Positions 16,164 through 25,118 of a DNA stretch of 64,000 nucleotides are shown piece after piece. The notes under the pieces were generated by a model. The model saw nothing but the letters and a program-made list of their open reading frames with translations, was not told the origin of the DNA and ran no database searches. A program made the translations under genes and the position numbers. The stretch comes from Ruegeria arenilitoris. GTDB taxonomy: Bacteria; Pseudomonadota; Alphaproteobacteria; Rhodobacterales; Rhodobacteraceae. Every line of letters begins with the position of its first letter. The first letter of the stretch is position 1. The stretch is taken from positions 310,001-374,000 of the forward strand of contig NZ_WPZO01000003.1 of NCBI RefSeq assembly GCF_013031355.1, in the 5' to 3' direction.

Positions 16164-17255
16164 ATGACCGAAGAACACAGATTTCCCTGCGAGCAATGCG
16201 GCGCGGATTACCGGTTCAATCCCGGTGACGGCAGCCTGACCTGCGATCATTGTGGGCATTCCGAAGCAATCGGCGCTGGCCCCTGGGGCGGTGCCAGCCT
16301 GAAAGAACTGGATTTCGATGCGGCCATTGCGGACCGCCTGCCCGACAGCGAGATTGAGGAAACTCGTGTTCTGTCCTGCCCCAACTGCGCAGCTCAGGTC
16401 GAATTCGACCCGGCGACCCACGCCGCTGAATGCCCGTTTTGCGCGACGCCGGTTGTGACCGATACTGGGGTCAATCGACACATCAAGCCCCGGGGCGTTC
16501 TGCCCTTTGCGCTGGACGAACGCGCGGCGCATAAGGCGATGGGGGATTGGCTGGGCCGGTTGTGGTTCGCGCCGAACGGGCTGAAGGATTACGCCCGAAA
16601 GGGACGCAAGATGCAGGGTATCTATGTGCCTTATTGGACGTTTGATGCGGACACACAGTCCAACTACCGCGGCGAGCGCGGCACCGTCTATTATGAGACC
16701 CGAACCGTTATGCGGGACGGAAAGCGGGTGCAGCAACAGGTGCCCAAGGTGCGATGGTCTCCGAAATCCGGGCGGGTAAAGCGGTTCTTTGACGACGTGC
16801 TTGTGCTGGCCTCGCGGTCCTTGCCCAAAAGCTATACCGACGCGCTGGAACCCTGGGACCTTCCGGCGCTGGAGCCTTATCAGCCGGAATATCTGGCAGG
16901 CTTCCGGGCCGAAGCCTACACAGTCGAATTGCAGGAAGGCTACACCGAGGCGCGCGGGTATATGGCGCGGGTGATCGAGCGGGATGTGCGCTTTGACATT
17001 GGTGGCGACCGCCAGCGGATACACACGATCGATACCGATTTACGCAACGTGACCTTCAAGCATATCCTGCTACCGGTCTGGATGGCGGCCTACAAGTATC
17101 GCGGCCAGACATATCGCTTCGTGGTGAACGGCCGCACCGGTCGCGTTCAGGGTGAGCGCCCCTGGTCCGCTATCAAGATCACTATCGCCGTTATTGTGGG
17201 TCTGCTTGTGGCCGCTGGTGTCGGATATCTTATGGCGACCGGCCAGCAAGGCTAA
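16164..17255 (+). CDS. Zinc-ribbon membrane protein (YdjG-like, TFIIB-type ribbon)
   Basis: A 363-residue protein with two N-terminal zinc ribbons (C-E-Q-C...C-D-H-C at residues 9-33, C-P-N-C...C-P-F-C at 73-95), a central soluble domain with Y-V-P-Y-W-T-F-D and L-P-V-W-M-A-A-Y-K-Y motifs, and a C-terminal transmembrane helix (about 335-357). This is the architecture of the YdjG-type partner of YdjI-like SPFH proteins. The adjacent SPFH gene makes a membrane-tethered zinc-ribbon/SPFH complex likely. Last gene of the operon. Confidence 0.82.
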   Translation: MTEEHRFPCEQCGADYRFNPGDGSLTCDHCGHSEAIGAGPWGGASLKELDFDAAIADRLPDSEIEETRVLSCPNCAAQVEFDPATHAAECPFCATPVVTDTGVNRHIKPRGVLPFALDERAAHKAMGDWLGRLWFAPNGLKDYARKGRKMQGIYVPYWTFDADTQSNYRGERGTVYYETRTVMRDGKRVQQQVPKVRWSPKSGRVKRFFDDVLVLASRSLPKSYTDALEPWDLPALEPYQPEYLAGFRAEAYTVELQEGYTEARGYMARVIERDVRFDIGGDRQRIHTIDTDLRNVTFKHILLPVWMAAYKYRGQTYRFVVNGRTGRVQGERPWSAIKITIAVIVGLLVAAGVGYLMATGQQG

Positions 17256-17346
17256 CACTGCTTCGATAACTGCAATTGTTAGCGCTTGAACTTCGCGCAA
17301 TCAGACGCCATTCTGCGCCGCGTCAACGCCGAGCGGGGAGGCCTGT

Positions 17347-18015
17347 GTGACACTATCCGATCTGAACCAGTTGCTGACCGCACGGTATTCCTGTCGCGCG
17401 TTCCGTCCCGACCCGGTGCCAAAAGAGCAGATCGAACAAATCCTGACCAGCGCCGCACGTGTGCCCAGTTGGTGCAATGCCCAACCTTGGCACGTGGTTC
17501 TCACCAGCGGTGAAGAAACCGACCACTTTCGAGAGGCGATGCAGAACGAGGCCATGACCGGCGCCCCTGCCCCGGACCTACCGTTTCCGACCTCCTATTC
17601 CGGTGTTTATCAGAACCGCCGCCGGGCCTGCGGCTGGGCCTTGTATGAGGCGGTGGGCGTGGAACGTGGCGACCGCGCGGCCTCGGCCCGGCAGATGATG
17701 GAGAATTTCTCGTTGTTCGGCGCACCGCATTGCGCGATCATCACCAGCCCGAAAGAACTTGGGGCCTATGGCGCGCTGGATTGCGGCGGGTTCGTCACAG
17801 CCTTTTCACTGGCCGCACAGGCGCTTGGTGTGGCCACGATCCCACAGGCAGCGATCGCCACCTACGGCCCATTCCTGCGCAGCTATTTCAACATCCCAGA
17901 CGCCCGGATGATTTTATGCGCGATTTCTTTTGGCTATGCGGATACGGACCACCCAGCCAACAAGTTTCGCACCGACCGCGCCGATCTGAGCGAGATTGTC
18001 GAATGGGTCGGATAA
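17347..18015 (+). CDS. Nitroreductase family oxidoreductase
   Basis: A 222-residue FMN-dependent nitroreductase: R-Y-S-C-R-A-F near residue 13 (FMN phosphate contact), [12 protein letters not shown] near 37, and a final [13 protein letters not shown] block. These enzymes reduce nitroaromatics, quinones or enones with NAD(P)H; substrate unknown. The start is a GTG at 17347, with GGGGAGG about 8 bases upstream. The next gene begins 25 bases downstream, so it may be cotranscribed with dtd. Confidence 0.92.
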   Translation: MTLSDLNQLLTARYSCRAFRPDPVPKEQIEQILTSAARVPSWCNAQPWHVVLTSGEETDHFREAMQNEAMTGAPAPDLPFPTSYSGVYQNRRRACGWALYEAVGVERGDRAASARQMMENFSLFGAPHCAIITSPKELGAYGALDCGGFVTAFSLAAQALGVATIPQAAIATYGPFLRSYFNIPDARMILCAISFGYADTDHPANKFRTDRADLSEIVEWVG

Positions 18016-18040
18016 CAAACGCATCAAGCGGAGAGTAAAT

Positions 18041-18478
18041 TTGCGCGCAGTCCTACAACGAGTTTCACGCGCCAGCGTATCAGTGGAGGGTCAGGTCATC
18101 GGCCAGACCGGACCGGGATTGATGATTCTGGTTTGCGCGATGCAGGACGATGATGAAACGAAGGCGGATCAACTGGCCGCCAAGGTCTCGAAACAGCGCA
18201 TCTTCAAAGATGACGCCGGAAAAATGAACCGCTCGGTGAAAGATATCGAAGGCTCGGCGCTGGTGATCAGCCAGTTCACACTGGCCGCCGATACGTCCCG
18301 CGGCAACAGGCCCGGCTTTTCCGAAGCCGCGACGCCGGACCTTGGCAAGCATCTGTATGAGGTGTTCGCCCAGCGACTTGCGGCGCATGGCGTGCCTGTG
18401 GAAACCGGTGAGTTCGGGGCGGATATGGCAGTAGAGCTGGTCAATGACGGGCCAGTCACGATTTGGGTGGAAAGCTGA
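18041..18478 (+). CDS. dtd: D-aminoacyl-tRNA deacylase
   Basis: A 145-residue DTD with the two hallmark motifs: S-Q-F-T-L-A-A-D near residue 78 and the C-terminal G-P-V-T-I-W-V-E-S (cross-subunit Gly-cisPro). It hydrolyses D-amino acids wrongly attached to tRNA, acting as a homodimer. The TTG at 18041 is taken as start because AGCGGAGAG lies 5-13 bases upstream and the protein then begins R-A-V-L-Q-R-V, like other DTDs; an in-frame ATG at 17996 lies inside the upstream gene. Its TGA overlaps the ATG of the glycerate kinase gene. Confidence 0.95.
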   Translation: MRAVLQRVSRASVSVEGQVIGQTGPGLMILVCAMQDDDETKADQLAAKVSKQRIFKDDAGKMNRSVKDIEGSALVISQFTLAADTSRGNRPGFSEAATPDLGKHLYEVFAQRLAAHGVPVETGEFGADMAVELVNDGPVTIWVES

Positions 18479-19581
18479 TGGACAGAAAAGAACAGGCAAT
18501 TCGCATCTGGCAGGCCGGTGTCGATGCCGTGGGCGGTCATGCGGCGACCAGCAAGGTGCTAAACGATATCCCCGCCCCAGATCAGATCCTGGCCGTGGGC
18601 AAACCCGCGGCTGCTATGGCCCGTGCCGCGCTGGAACACTTCGGCCCGCGCCCGACGCTGGTGGTCACCAAGGACGACCATGGGCGCGATCTGCCGGATC
18701 ATGTGACAGTGATCGAGGCGTCCCATCCCGTTCCCGACAATCGCAGCCTTCAGGGTGGTCAGGCCCTGCGCGAAGCGATCGAAGCGATGCAGCCCGGCTC
18801 GCACCTGCTGTTGCTGGTGTCCGGCGGGGCGTCCTCGCTGGCCGAGGATTTGCTGCCGGGCAAAACGCTGTCTGATCTGGAGCAGTTGAACAAGAAGCTG
18901 CTGGCCGAGGGGCTGGACATCACGGCCATGAACGCCGAACGCCGCAAACTGTCCCGGATTAAAGGCGGCGGGCTTCTGTCTCATTTCCAAGGGAAAAAGG
19001 CGACCGTACTGGCGATTTCTGATGTACCCGGAGATGACCTGAATGTTGTCGGCTCGGGGATCGGGGCACTGCCGGAGAGCTATGATTTCGAGGCAAGCAC
19101 GCAGATCGTGGCATCGAATGCTCATGCCCGCGCGGCTGCTGCGGGTTTGGCGCAGGATGAGGGGCTGAAGGTGCTCGCTGACGAGGAATGCCTGCATGAT
19201 GACTTTCTGAAAGTCGCCAAAGCGCTGGGTGAGCGTATCCGCTCCATGCCCAGCGGCGTCATGATCTTTGGCGGAGAGCCGACGGTCGTCCTGCCCGAAA
19301 ACCCGGGGCGTGGCGGGCGCAATCAGGGGTTGGCGCTGGCATTGGCACGCGAGATTGCAGGAACAGAAGGGCTTACCGTGGTCGTAGGCGGTACAGATGG
19401 AACGGACGGCCCGACAGATGCCGCCGGGGCGGTCATTGATGGAACCACCTGGGGCGAAGGCGCGGAACAGTCCCTGCAGCAGGCGGATAGCGGCAGCTAT
19501 CTGGATCGCACGGGTGCGTTGCTGGTGACAGGCCCCACGGGAACAAACGTAATGGATCTACTTGTCGCAATCCGCAACTGA
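18478..19581 (+). CDS. Glycerate 2-kinase, MOFRL/DUF4147 family
   Basis: A 367-residue, slightly short member of the glycerate kinase family (usual 400-430). The N-terminal DUF4147 part has V-G-K-P-A-A-A-M-A and V-S-G-G-A-S-S-L (nucleotide loop); the C-terminal MOFRL part has G-G-E-P-T-V, G-R-G-G-R-N-Q-G-L-A-L-A and G-T-D-G-T-D-G-P-T-D-A-A-G-A. It phosphorylates D-glycerate to 2-phosphoglycerate, as in the serine cycle or glyoxylate use. An ATGA overlap with dtd indicates translational coupling; the functional link is not obvious. Confidence 0.9.
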   Translation: MDRKEQAIRIWQAGVDAVGGHAATSKVLNDIPAPDQILAVGKPAAAMARAALEHFGPRPTLVVTKDDHGRDLPDHVTVIEASHPVPDNRSLQGGQALREAIEAMQPGSHLLLLVSGGASSLAEDLLPGKTLSDLEQLNKKLLAEGLDITAMNAERRKLSRIKGGGLLSHFQGKKATVLAISDVPGDDLNVVGSGIGALPESYDFEASTQIVASNAHARAAAAGLAQDEGLKVLADEECLHDDFLKVAKALGERIRSMPSGVMIFGGEPTVVLPENPGRGGRNQGLALALAREIAGTEGLTVVVGGTDGTDGPTDAAGAVIDGTTWGEGAEQSLQQADSGSYLDRTGALLVTGPTGTNVMDLLVAIRN

Positions 19582-19632
19582 TCTGACGATTTTGAGCCAA
19601 CCTGATTTGAATTTCCCACGGACAGTGTGGAA

Positions 19633-21624
19633 ATGACGCCGCCTGCCAATGCGCTACGCACCATCGAAGACCTTCCTGACGTAGGCATTGAAATGCCCGA
19701 TGGCTGTCGCTTGTCTGCGCGCGTCTGGCGTCCGACGGATGCGACGGACAACCCCGTCCCCGCCATTCTGGAGTTTCTGCCTTATCGAAAACGCGACGGC
19801 ACCACGGTGCGTGATGCGCTGACGCACCCGTGGATTGCCGAACGCGGCTATGCCTGCATCCGCGTCGACATGCGCGGCAATGGTGACAGCGAAGGGCTGA
19901 TGGAGGACGAGTACACCCAGCAAGAACTGGATGATGCCGTCGCAACGATCCATTGGCTGGCGCAGCAACCCTGGTGCACGGGTTCGGTTGGGATGATGGG
20001 GATCAGCTGGGGTGGGTTCAACGCGCTTCAAGTTGCTGCGCTGCAACCCGAACCGCTGAAGGCGATCATCACCCTGTGTTCGACCGCCGACCGCTATGCG
20101 GACGACATCCATTATAAAGGTGGCTGCCTGCTGAACGAGAATCTGGGTTGGGGCGCGACGATGTGGTCTTACTCGTCCCGTCCGCCCGATCCCGACCTGC
20201 GTGCGAACTGGCGTGAACTTTGGTTGGAAAGGTTAAAGCACGAACCGTTTCTACCCTCGGTCTGGCTGCGTCACCAACGGCGGGACGCTTATTGGCAGCA
20301 CGGTTCGGTTTGCGAGGATTTCGGCGCCATTCAGGCGGCGACTCTGGCGATTGGCGGCTGGGGAGATGCCTATAAGAACACGGTACCTTTGCTGGTTGAG
20401 CAACTTAAGGCCCCGGTCAAAGGGATCGTTGGGCCTTGGGTGCACAAATATCCTCATTTCGCGGTGCCCGAACCGCGAATCGGGTTCCTGCAAGAGGCCC
20501 TGCGCTGGTGGGATCACTGGCTGAAAGGCATCGATACTGGCGTCGAAACCGACCCCGCCTATCGCGCCTATCTGATGGATGGCGTGCGGCCGCAGCGCTG
20601 GTACAGCGAACGACCCGGGCGCTGGATCGCTGAGGCTGACGGGGTCACATCCCACCTGCCCGGCCTGACGCTGGGCCTGTCGGATGAGGGTCTTGGGCAG
20701 GACGGCCCGCTGGACGTTAGTGTGCGATCACCGCAGACCTGCGGCCTTGAGGGCGGCGAGTACTGCGCTATCTGGCTGGGCCCCGACATGCCCGGAGATC
20801 AGCGCGCCGACGATGCGCTTTCGGCCTGTTTCGATGGTGCACCACTGGCTGAGGACATGGATATCGTGGGCGCCCCGCGCGTCCGCCTTCGTCTGAGCGC
20901 CGACCGACCGCAGGCTCAGATCGCCGTTCGGCTGAACCATGTGCACCCGGACGGGGCCTCTACGCGCATTACCTATGGCGTGCTGAACCTGTCGCATCGC
21001 GACAGCCACGCAGAGCCAACACCGCTGACACCGGGCACCGAATATGACGTTTCGCTGGATCTGGACCACATCGCCTATCGTGTGCCCAAGGGGCACAGGC
21101 TGCGGGTCGCAATCTCCAGCGCCTATTGGCCGCTGATCTGGCCCTCGCCCGAACGTACCGAACTGCACCTGACGCAAGGCGACATCACCATACCGCAACG
21201 CCCGTCCGGTGATGACGAGTACGCGTTTCCCCCGCCCGAGTCGGCCCCGGACCTGGGTCAGGCATCACTACGTGCGCCGAATAATTCGCGGCGGGTTGAA
21301 ACGGACATGAACTCGGGCGAAACCCACCTGATCATCGAGGATGACTTTGGCCTGGTCACCAACAACGACCACGGCCTGACTCACGGCGGAACGGCGTATG
21401 AACGCTGGACAATCCATCCGGACGATCCACTTTCTGCGCATGGAGTGTGTCGATGGACACAGGAAATCAGGCGGAACGATATCGCCCTGCGCACCGAAAC
21501 CTCTTGCGAAATGTGGGCGGATAAGAACACCTTTTTCCTCAAGGCCCGCCTAGATGCCTATGAGGGCGACACACTGGTATCAACCAAGCAACTGGAGGAT
21601 GCCGTACCTCGGGATCAAATGTGA
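19633..21624 (+). CDS. CocE/NonD family hydrolase (X-Pro-dipeptidyl-peptidase-like)
   Basis: A 663-residue alpha/beta-hydrolase of the CocE/NonD type. Nucleophile Ser125 lies in G-I-S-W-G-G; the acid is likely in G-G-W-G-D-A-Y-K-N and the His in G-P-W-V-H-K-Y-P-H. After about residue 330 comes the C-terminal jelly-roll domain (PepX_C). The family includes cocaine esterase, glutaryl-7-ACA acylases and X-Pro peptidases. No signal peptide, so cytosolic. It stands 120 bases before a dipeptide-type ABC importer, suggesting it cleaves an imported acylated or peptide-like compound. The ATG at 19633 is chosen; a GTG lies two codons earlier. Confidence 0.88.
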   Translation: MTPPANALRTIEDLPDVGIEMPDGCRLSARVWRPTDATDNPVPAILEFLPYRKRDGTTVRDALTHPWIAERGYACIRVDMRGNGDSEGLMEDEYTQQELDDAVATIHWLAQQPWCTGSVGMMGISWGGFNALQVAALQPEPLKAIITLCSTADRYADDIHYKGGCLLNENLGWGATMWSYSSRPPDPDLRANWRELWLERLKHEPFLPSVWLRHQRRDAYWQHGSVCEDFGAIQAATLAIGGWGDAYKNTVPLLVEQLKAPVKGIVGPWVHKYPHFAVPEPRIGFLQEALRWWDHWLKGIDTGVETDPAYRAYLMDGVRPQRWYSERPGRWIAEADGVTSHLPGLTLGLSDEGLGQDGPLDVSVRSPQTCGLEGGEYCAIWLGPDMPGDQRADDALSACFDGAPLAEDMDIVGAPRVRLRLSADRPQAQIAVRLNHVHPDGASTRITYGVLNLSHRDSHAEPTPLTPGTEYDVSLDLDHIAYRVPKGHRLRVAISSAYWPLIWPSPERTELHLTQGDITIPQRPSGDDEYAFPPPESAPDLGQASLRAPNNSRRVETDMNSGETHLIIEDDFGLVTNNDHGLTHGGTAYERWTIHPDDPLSAHGVCRWTQEIRRNDIALRTETSCEMWADKNTFFLKARLDAYEGDTLVSTKQLEDAVPRDQM

Positions 21625-21744
21625 TGCGGGTCACTCAAGTGTCAGACATTTGTTCTTGCCCGCCCGACCGAATTCCGCCTACTTTGACTCATGCGTCAAT
21701 AAAAAGCCCAAAAGGGCAACAATCCAATCAACTGGGAGACCATA

Positions 21745-23331
21745 ATGAACGAACAAATCACTCACATGACCAAGCAGGTCACAGCCGGCAAGCTCACCCG
21801 TCGTGAATTCATGGGGAAAGCAGCGGCCTTGGGTGTGTCCGCGGCCATGGCCAGCACCATGTTTGCAGACGCCGCACGCGCGGCTGGCCCGAAAAAGGGT
21901 GGCACACTGAAGTTCGGCCTGCAGGGCGGTGAATCCACCAACTCACTGGACCCGGCAACCTATGCAAGCTCGGTTCCGTTCCAAAACGGCAAGCAGTTCG
22001 GCGACCAACTGGTCGAGGTTGCGCCCGACGGTACAATCGAACCTCGTCTGGCCGAAAGCGTCGAAGGCAGTGCCGATGCCAAGGTCTGGACCTTCAAGCT
22101 GCGTCAGGGCGTGGAATTCCATAACGGCAAAACCATGACCAGCGAAGACGTGCTGAAGACCATGCAGCGTCACTCGAACGAAGATTCGAAGTCCGGTGCC
22201 CTGGGCATCATGAAGGGCATCGAATCGATGAAGGCCGATGGCGACAACTTCCAGGTCACCCTGTCCGAGCCGAACGCCGACCTGCCCTATCTGATGGCGG
22301 ACTACCACCTGATCATTCAGCCGGACGGCGGCATGGAAGACCCCGGCGCGGGTATCGGCACCGGTCCTTATCAGGTGGAAGTCAACGAACCCGGCGTCCG
22401 CCACGTGTACAAGAAGTTCGCAAACCACTGGAACCCGGACTTCGGTCACTTTGACAGCGTCGAAGTGGTTGTCATCAACGATGCAACCGCCCGTACCGCT
22501 GCGCTGCAATCCGGTCAGGTCCAAGCGATCAACCGGGTTGAACCGAAAGTGGCTGACCTGCTGGGTCGCGCACCTAACCTGACAGTGCATTCGACCGCTG
22601 GTCGTGGTCACTATGTGTTCATCATGCATTGCGACACCGCGCCGTTCGACCAGAACGAACTGCGTCTGGCGCTGAAATATGCGATCAACCGTCAGGAACT
22701 GGTCGACAAGGTTCTGCGCGGCTATGGCACCGTGGGCAACGACATGCCGGTCAACGCAGCCTACCCGCTGTTTGACGGCTCGATCCCGCAGCGCGAATTC
22801 AGCATTGAAAAAGCGGCCGAGCACTACAAGAACTCGGGCCACGATGGTTCGCCGATCATTCTGCGCGTTGCTGATGGTGCCTTCCCGGGTGCCGTGGATG
22901 CCGCAGCCCTGTTCCAGCAGACCGCCGCGCAGGCCGGTATCCCGCTGGAAATCAAGCGCGAGCCCAACGATGGCTACTGGTCCGAAGTCTGGAACGTTCA
23001 GCCCTTCTGCGCATCCTACTGGGGCGGCCGTCCTGTACAGGATCAGATGTACTCGACCGCTTACCTGTCGACCGCAGACTGGAACGACACCCGCTTCAAG
23101 GTACCGGCATTCGACGAGATGCTGTTTGCGGCGCGCGCCGAGTTGGACAACGACAAGCGCAAGGACATCTACAGCCAGATGGGCATGATGGTCCGCGACG
23201 AAGGCGGCCTGATCTGCCCGATGTTCAACGACTTTGTCGAGGGCGTCAGCAATCAGCTGGAAGGTTGGGAAAGCGACCCGACCCAAGAGATGATGAACGG
23301 CAACATGTCCCGCAAGATGTGGTTCGCCTAA
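21745..23331 (+). CDS. ABC transporter substrate-binding protein, family 5 (dipeptide/oligopeptide type)
   Basis: A 528-residue periplasmic binding protein. A Tat signal is visible (L-T-R-R-E-F-M-G, Arg19-Arg20, then a hydrophobic run ending A-R-A-A near residue 47). The mature protein follows the SBP_bac_5 pattern: G-G-T-L-K-F-G-L near the start, V-W-T-F-K-L-R-Q-G-V-E-F-H near 115, and L-R-L-A-L-K-Y-A-I-N-R. Ligand not deducible; peptides, opines or glycoside-like compounds are all known for the class. First gene of a four-gene importer operon. Confidence 0.93.
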   Translation: MNEQITHMTKQVTAGKLTRREFMGKAAALGVSAAMASTMFADAARAAGPKKGGTLKFGLQGGESTNSLDPATYASSVPFQNGKQFGDQLVEVAPDGTIEPRLAESVEGSADAKVWTFKLRQGVEFHNGKTMTSEDVLKTMQRHSNEDSKSGALGIMKGIESMKADGDNFQVTLSEPNADLPYLMADYHLIIQPDGGMEDPGAGIGTGPYQVEVNEPGVRHVYKKFANHWNPDFGHFDSVEVVVINDATARTAALQSGQVQAINRVEPKVADLLGRAPNLTVHSTAGRGHYVFIMHCDTAPFDQNELRLALKYAINRQELVDKVLRGYGTVGNDMPVNAAYPLFDGSIPQREFSIEKAAEHYKNSGHDGSPIILRVADGAFPGAVDAAALFQQTAAQAGIPLEIKREPNDGYWSEVWNVQPFCASYWGGRPVQDQMYSTAYLSTADWNDTRFKVPAFDEMLFAARAELDNDKRKDIYSQMGMMVRDEGGLICPMFNDFVEGVSNQLEGWESDPTQEMMNGNMSRKMWFA

Positions 23332-23346
23332 TAGGAACCACGGATC

Positions 23347-24303
23347 ATGCATCCTATCATCAAACTGGTTTCCCAGCGCCTTGCGCTGGGAATCCTGCTT
23401 CTCTTCGGTGCATCGGCTCTGATTTTCGGCCTCACTGAAGCCCTTCCCGGGGACGCGGCGCAAGCGGTCCTTGGCCAATCCGCAACCCCCGAGGCGCTGG
23501 CAAACCTGCGCGAGGAAATGGGCCTCAACCGTCCCGCTCTGACCCGCTATTTCGAATGGCTGGGCGGCATCCTACAAGGTGATCTGGGTCAGTCTCTGAC
23601 TAACAAGCTCGACATCGCTGAGAGCATCGGCAAGCGATTGGGGAACACCCTGTTTCTGGCCTGTGTAGCAGCGATCGTGTCCGTTCCGTTGGCCATCTTT
23701 CTGGGCCTGCTGGCCGTCCGGTTCCGCAACCGCTGGCCGGATAAACTGATCTCGGCGATCACGCTTACAACAGTTTCCATCCCGGAATTCCTGATCGGTT
23801 ACGTGGTGATCTACTTCATCTCAGTGAAACTGGGCTGGTTTTCCTCTCTCGCAATGATCAATGAATCGATGTCTTTCGGGGAAAAACTCAATGCGATCGC
23901 CTTGCCTGCCTTCGTGCTGACGCTGGTGGTTCTGGCGCAGATGATGCGGATGACCCGCGCGGCGATCCTGAACCTGATGCAATCGGCCTATATTGAAACA
24001 GCTGAACTGAAAGGCCTGTCGAACTTTCAGGTCATTGCACGCCATGCCTTCCCCAACGCAATCTCCCCCATCGTCAACGTCGTGATGCTGAACCTGGCCT
24101 ATCTGGTCGTGGGCGTCGTCGTTGTAGAGGTGGTGTTCGTCTATCCCGGCATGGGGCAATACCTGGTGGATTCGGTGACCAAACGTGACGTGCCGGTCGT
24201 TCTGGCCTGCGGTGTCGTCTTTGCCGCCGTTTATATCGGACTGAACATGGTGGCCGATATTGTGTCGATCCTCGCCAACCCAAGACTGAGGCATCCGAAA
24301 TGA
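23347..24303 (+). CDS. Peptide/nickel-type ABC transporter permease (DppB-like)
   Basis: A 318-residue inner-membrane protein with six predicted helices. The N-terminal helix followed by G-D-A-A-Q-A-V-L-G-Q-S-A-T-P-E-A-L is typical of DppB-type permeases; the cytoplasmic EAA-like loop is at E-T-A-E-L-K-G-L-S (about 219-227). It pairs with the DppC-like subunit encoded by the next gene, which it overlaps by 4 bases. Confidence 0.93.
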   Translation: MHPIIKLVSQRLALGILLLFGASALIFGLTEALPGDAAQAVLGQSATPEALANLREEMGLNRPALTRYFEWLGGILQGDLGQSLTNKLDIAESIGKRLGNTLFLACVAAIVSVPLAIFLGLLAVRFRNRWPDKLISAITLTTVSIPEFLIGYVVIYFISVKLGWFSSLAMINESMSFGEKLNAIALPAFVLTLVVLAQMMRMTRAAILNLMQSAYIETAELKGLSNFQVIARHAFPNAISPIVNVVMLNLAYLVVGVVVVEVVFVYPGMGQYLVDSVTKRDVPVVLACGVVFAAVYIGLNMVADIVSILANPRLRHPK

Positions 24304-25118
24304 TGAAGAATGTTCCTATTTCGGCTATGATCGGTCTGTTTTTCACAGGGCTGTACTTTTTCATAGCCTTTGCAGCTCCGCTGATCGCCCCCTACGGCAT
24401 GGCCGAAGTTGTCGGCGATGTGTGGGAACCGTCAAGCGCCGAGCACCTGCTGGGCACTGACAACATCGGGCGCGACCTGTTGACCCGCATGATCTACGGT
24501 GGCCGTACGACCATCTTTATCGCCGCGGCAGCCACGATCCTCAGCTTTGTCACCGGCACCTCTCTGGGTCTGCTGGCGGCCGTGCTGGGCGGATGGGCCG
24601 ATCAGGTGCTCAGCCGGGCAGTTGATCTGGTCATGTCGATCCCGACACTGATCCTGGCGCTGGTTATTCTGGCAATCGTTCCGGTGACCGTTCCGATCCT
24701 GATCCTTGTTATGGGCCTGCTGGACGCCACGCGGCCCTATCGCCTGTCGCGATCCGTCGCCGTTGACATCAACGTGATGGACTATGTCGAGGCCGCAAAG
24801 CTGCGCGGTGAAGGTCGGGGCTGGATCATCTTCCGGGAAATCCTGCCCAATGCTCTGTCGCCTCTGGTGGCTGAGTTTGGGCTTCGGTTCATCTTCATGG
24901 TTCTGTTCATCTCGACTCTGTCATTCCTGGGTCTGGGCGTTCAGCCGCCGCTGGCGGACTGGGGCGGCATTGTGAAGGAAAACAAGGACGGCATCGTCTA
25001 TGGCATCGGCGCGGCGCTTTACCCTGCTGTGGCCATCGCGACGCTGGCCATCTCGGTCAACCTGGTGGCTGACTGGGTCCTGAACCGTACCACATCGCTG
25101 AAAGGAGGCCGGGGATGA
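24300..25118 (+). CDS. Peptide/nickel-type ABC transporter permease (DppC-like)
   Basis: A 272-residue inner-membrane permease with about six helices; H-L-L-G-T-D-N-I-G-R-D-L-L-T-R-M-I-Y-G-G-R near residue 50 is the DppC hallmark, and E-A-A-K-L-R-G-E-G (about 162-170) is the ATPase-coupling loop. Two consecutive ATG codons start the gene. It overlaps both neighbours by 4 bases, a tight translationally coupled operon. Confidence 0.93.
   Translation: MMKNVPISAMIGLFFTGLYFFIAFAAPLIAPYGMAEVVGDVWEPSSAEHLLGTDNIGRDLLTRMIYGGRTTIFIAAAATILSFVTGTSLGLLAAVLGGWADQVLSRAVDLVMSIPTLILALVILAIVPVTVPILILVMGLLDATRPYRLSRSVAVDINVMDYVEAAKLRGEGRGWIIFREILPNALSPLVAEFGLRFIFMVLFISTLSFLGLGVQPPLADWGGIVKENKDGIVYGIGAALYPAVAIATLAISVNLVADWVLNRTTSLKGGRG

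Noticed and set aside
21943..23478. 511-codon open frame on the minus strand opposite the substrate-binding protein gene
   Set aside because: Complement of a well-supported gene; no recognisable motifs or ribosome binding site.
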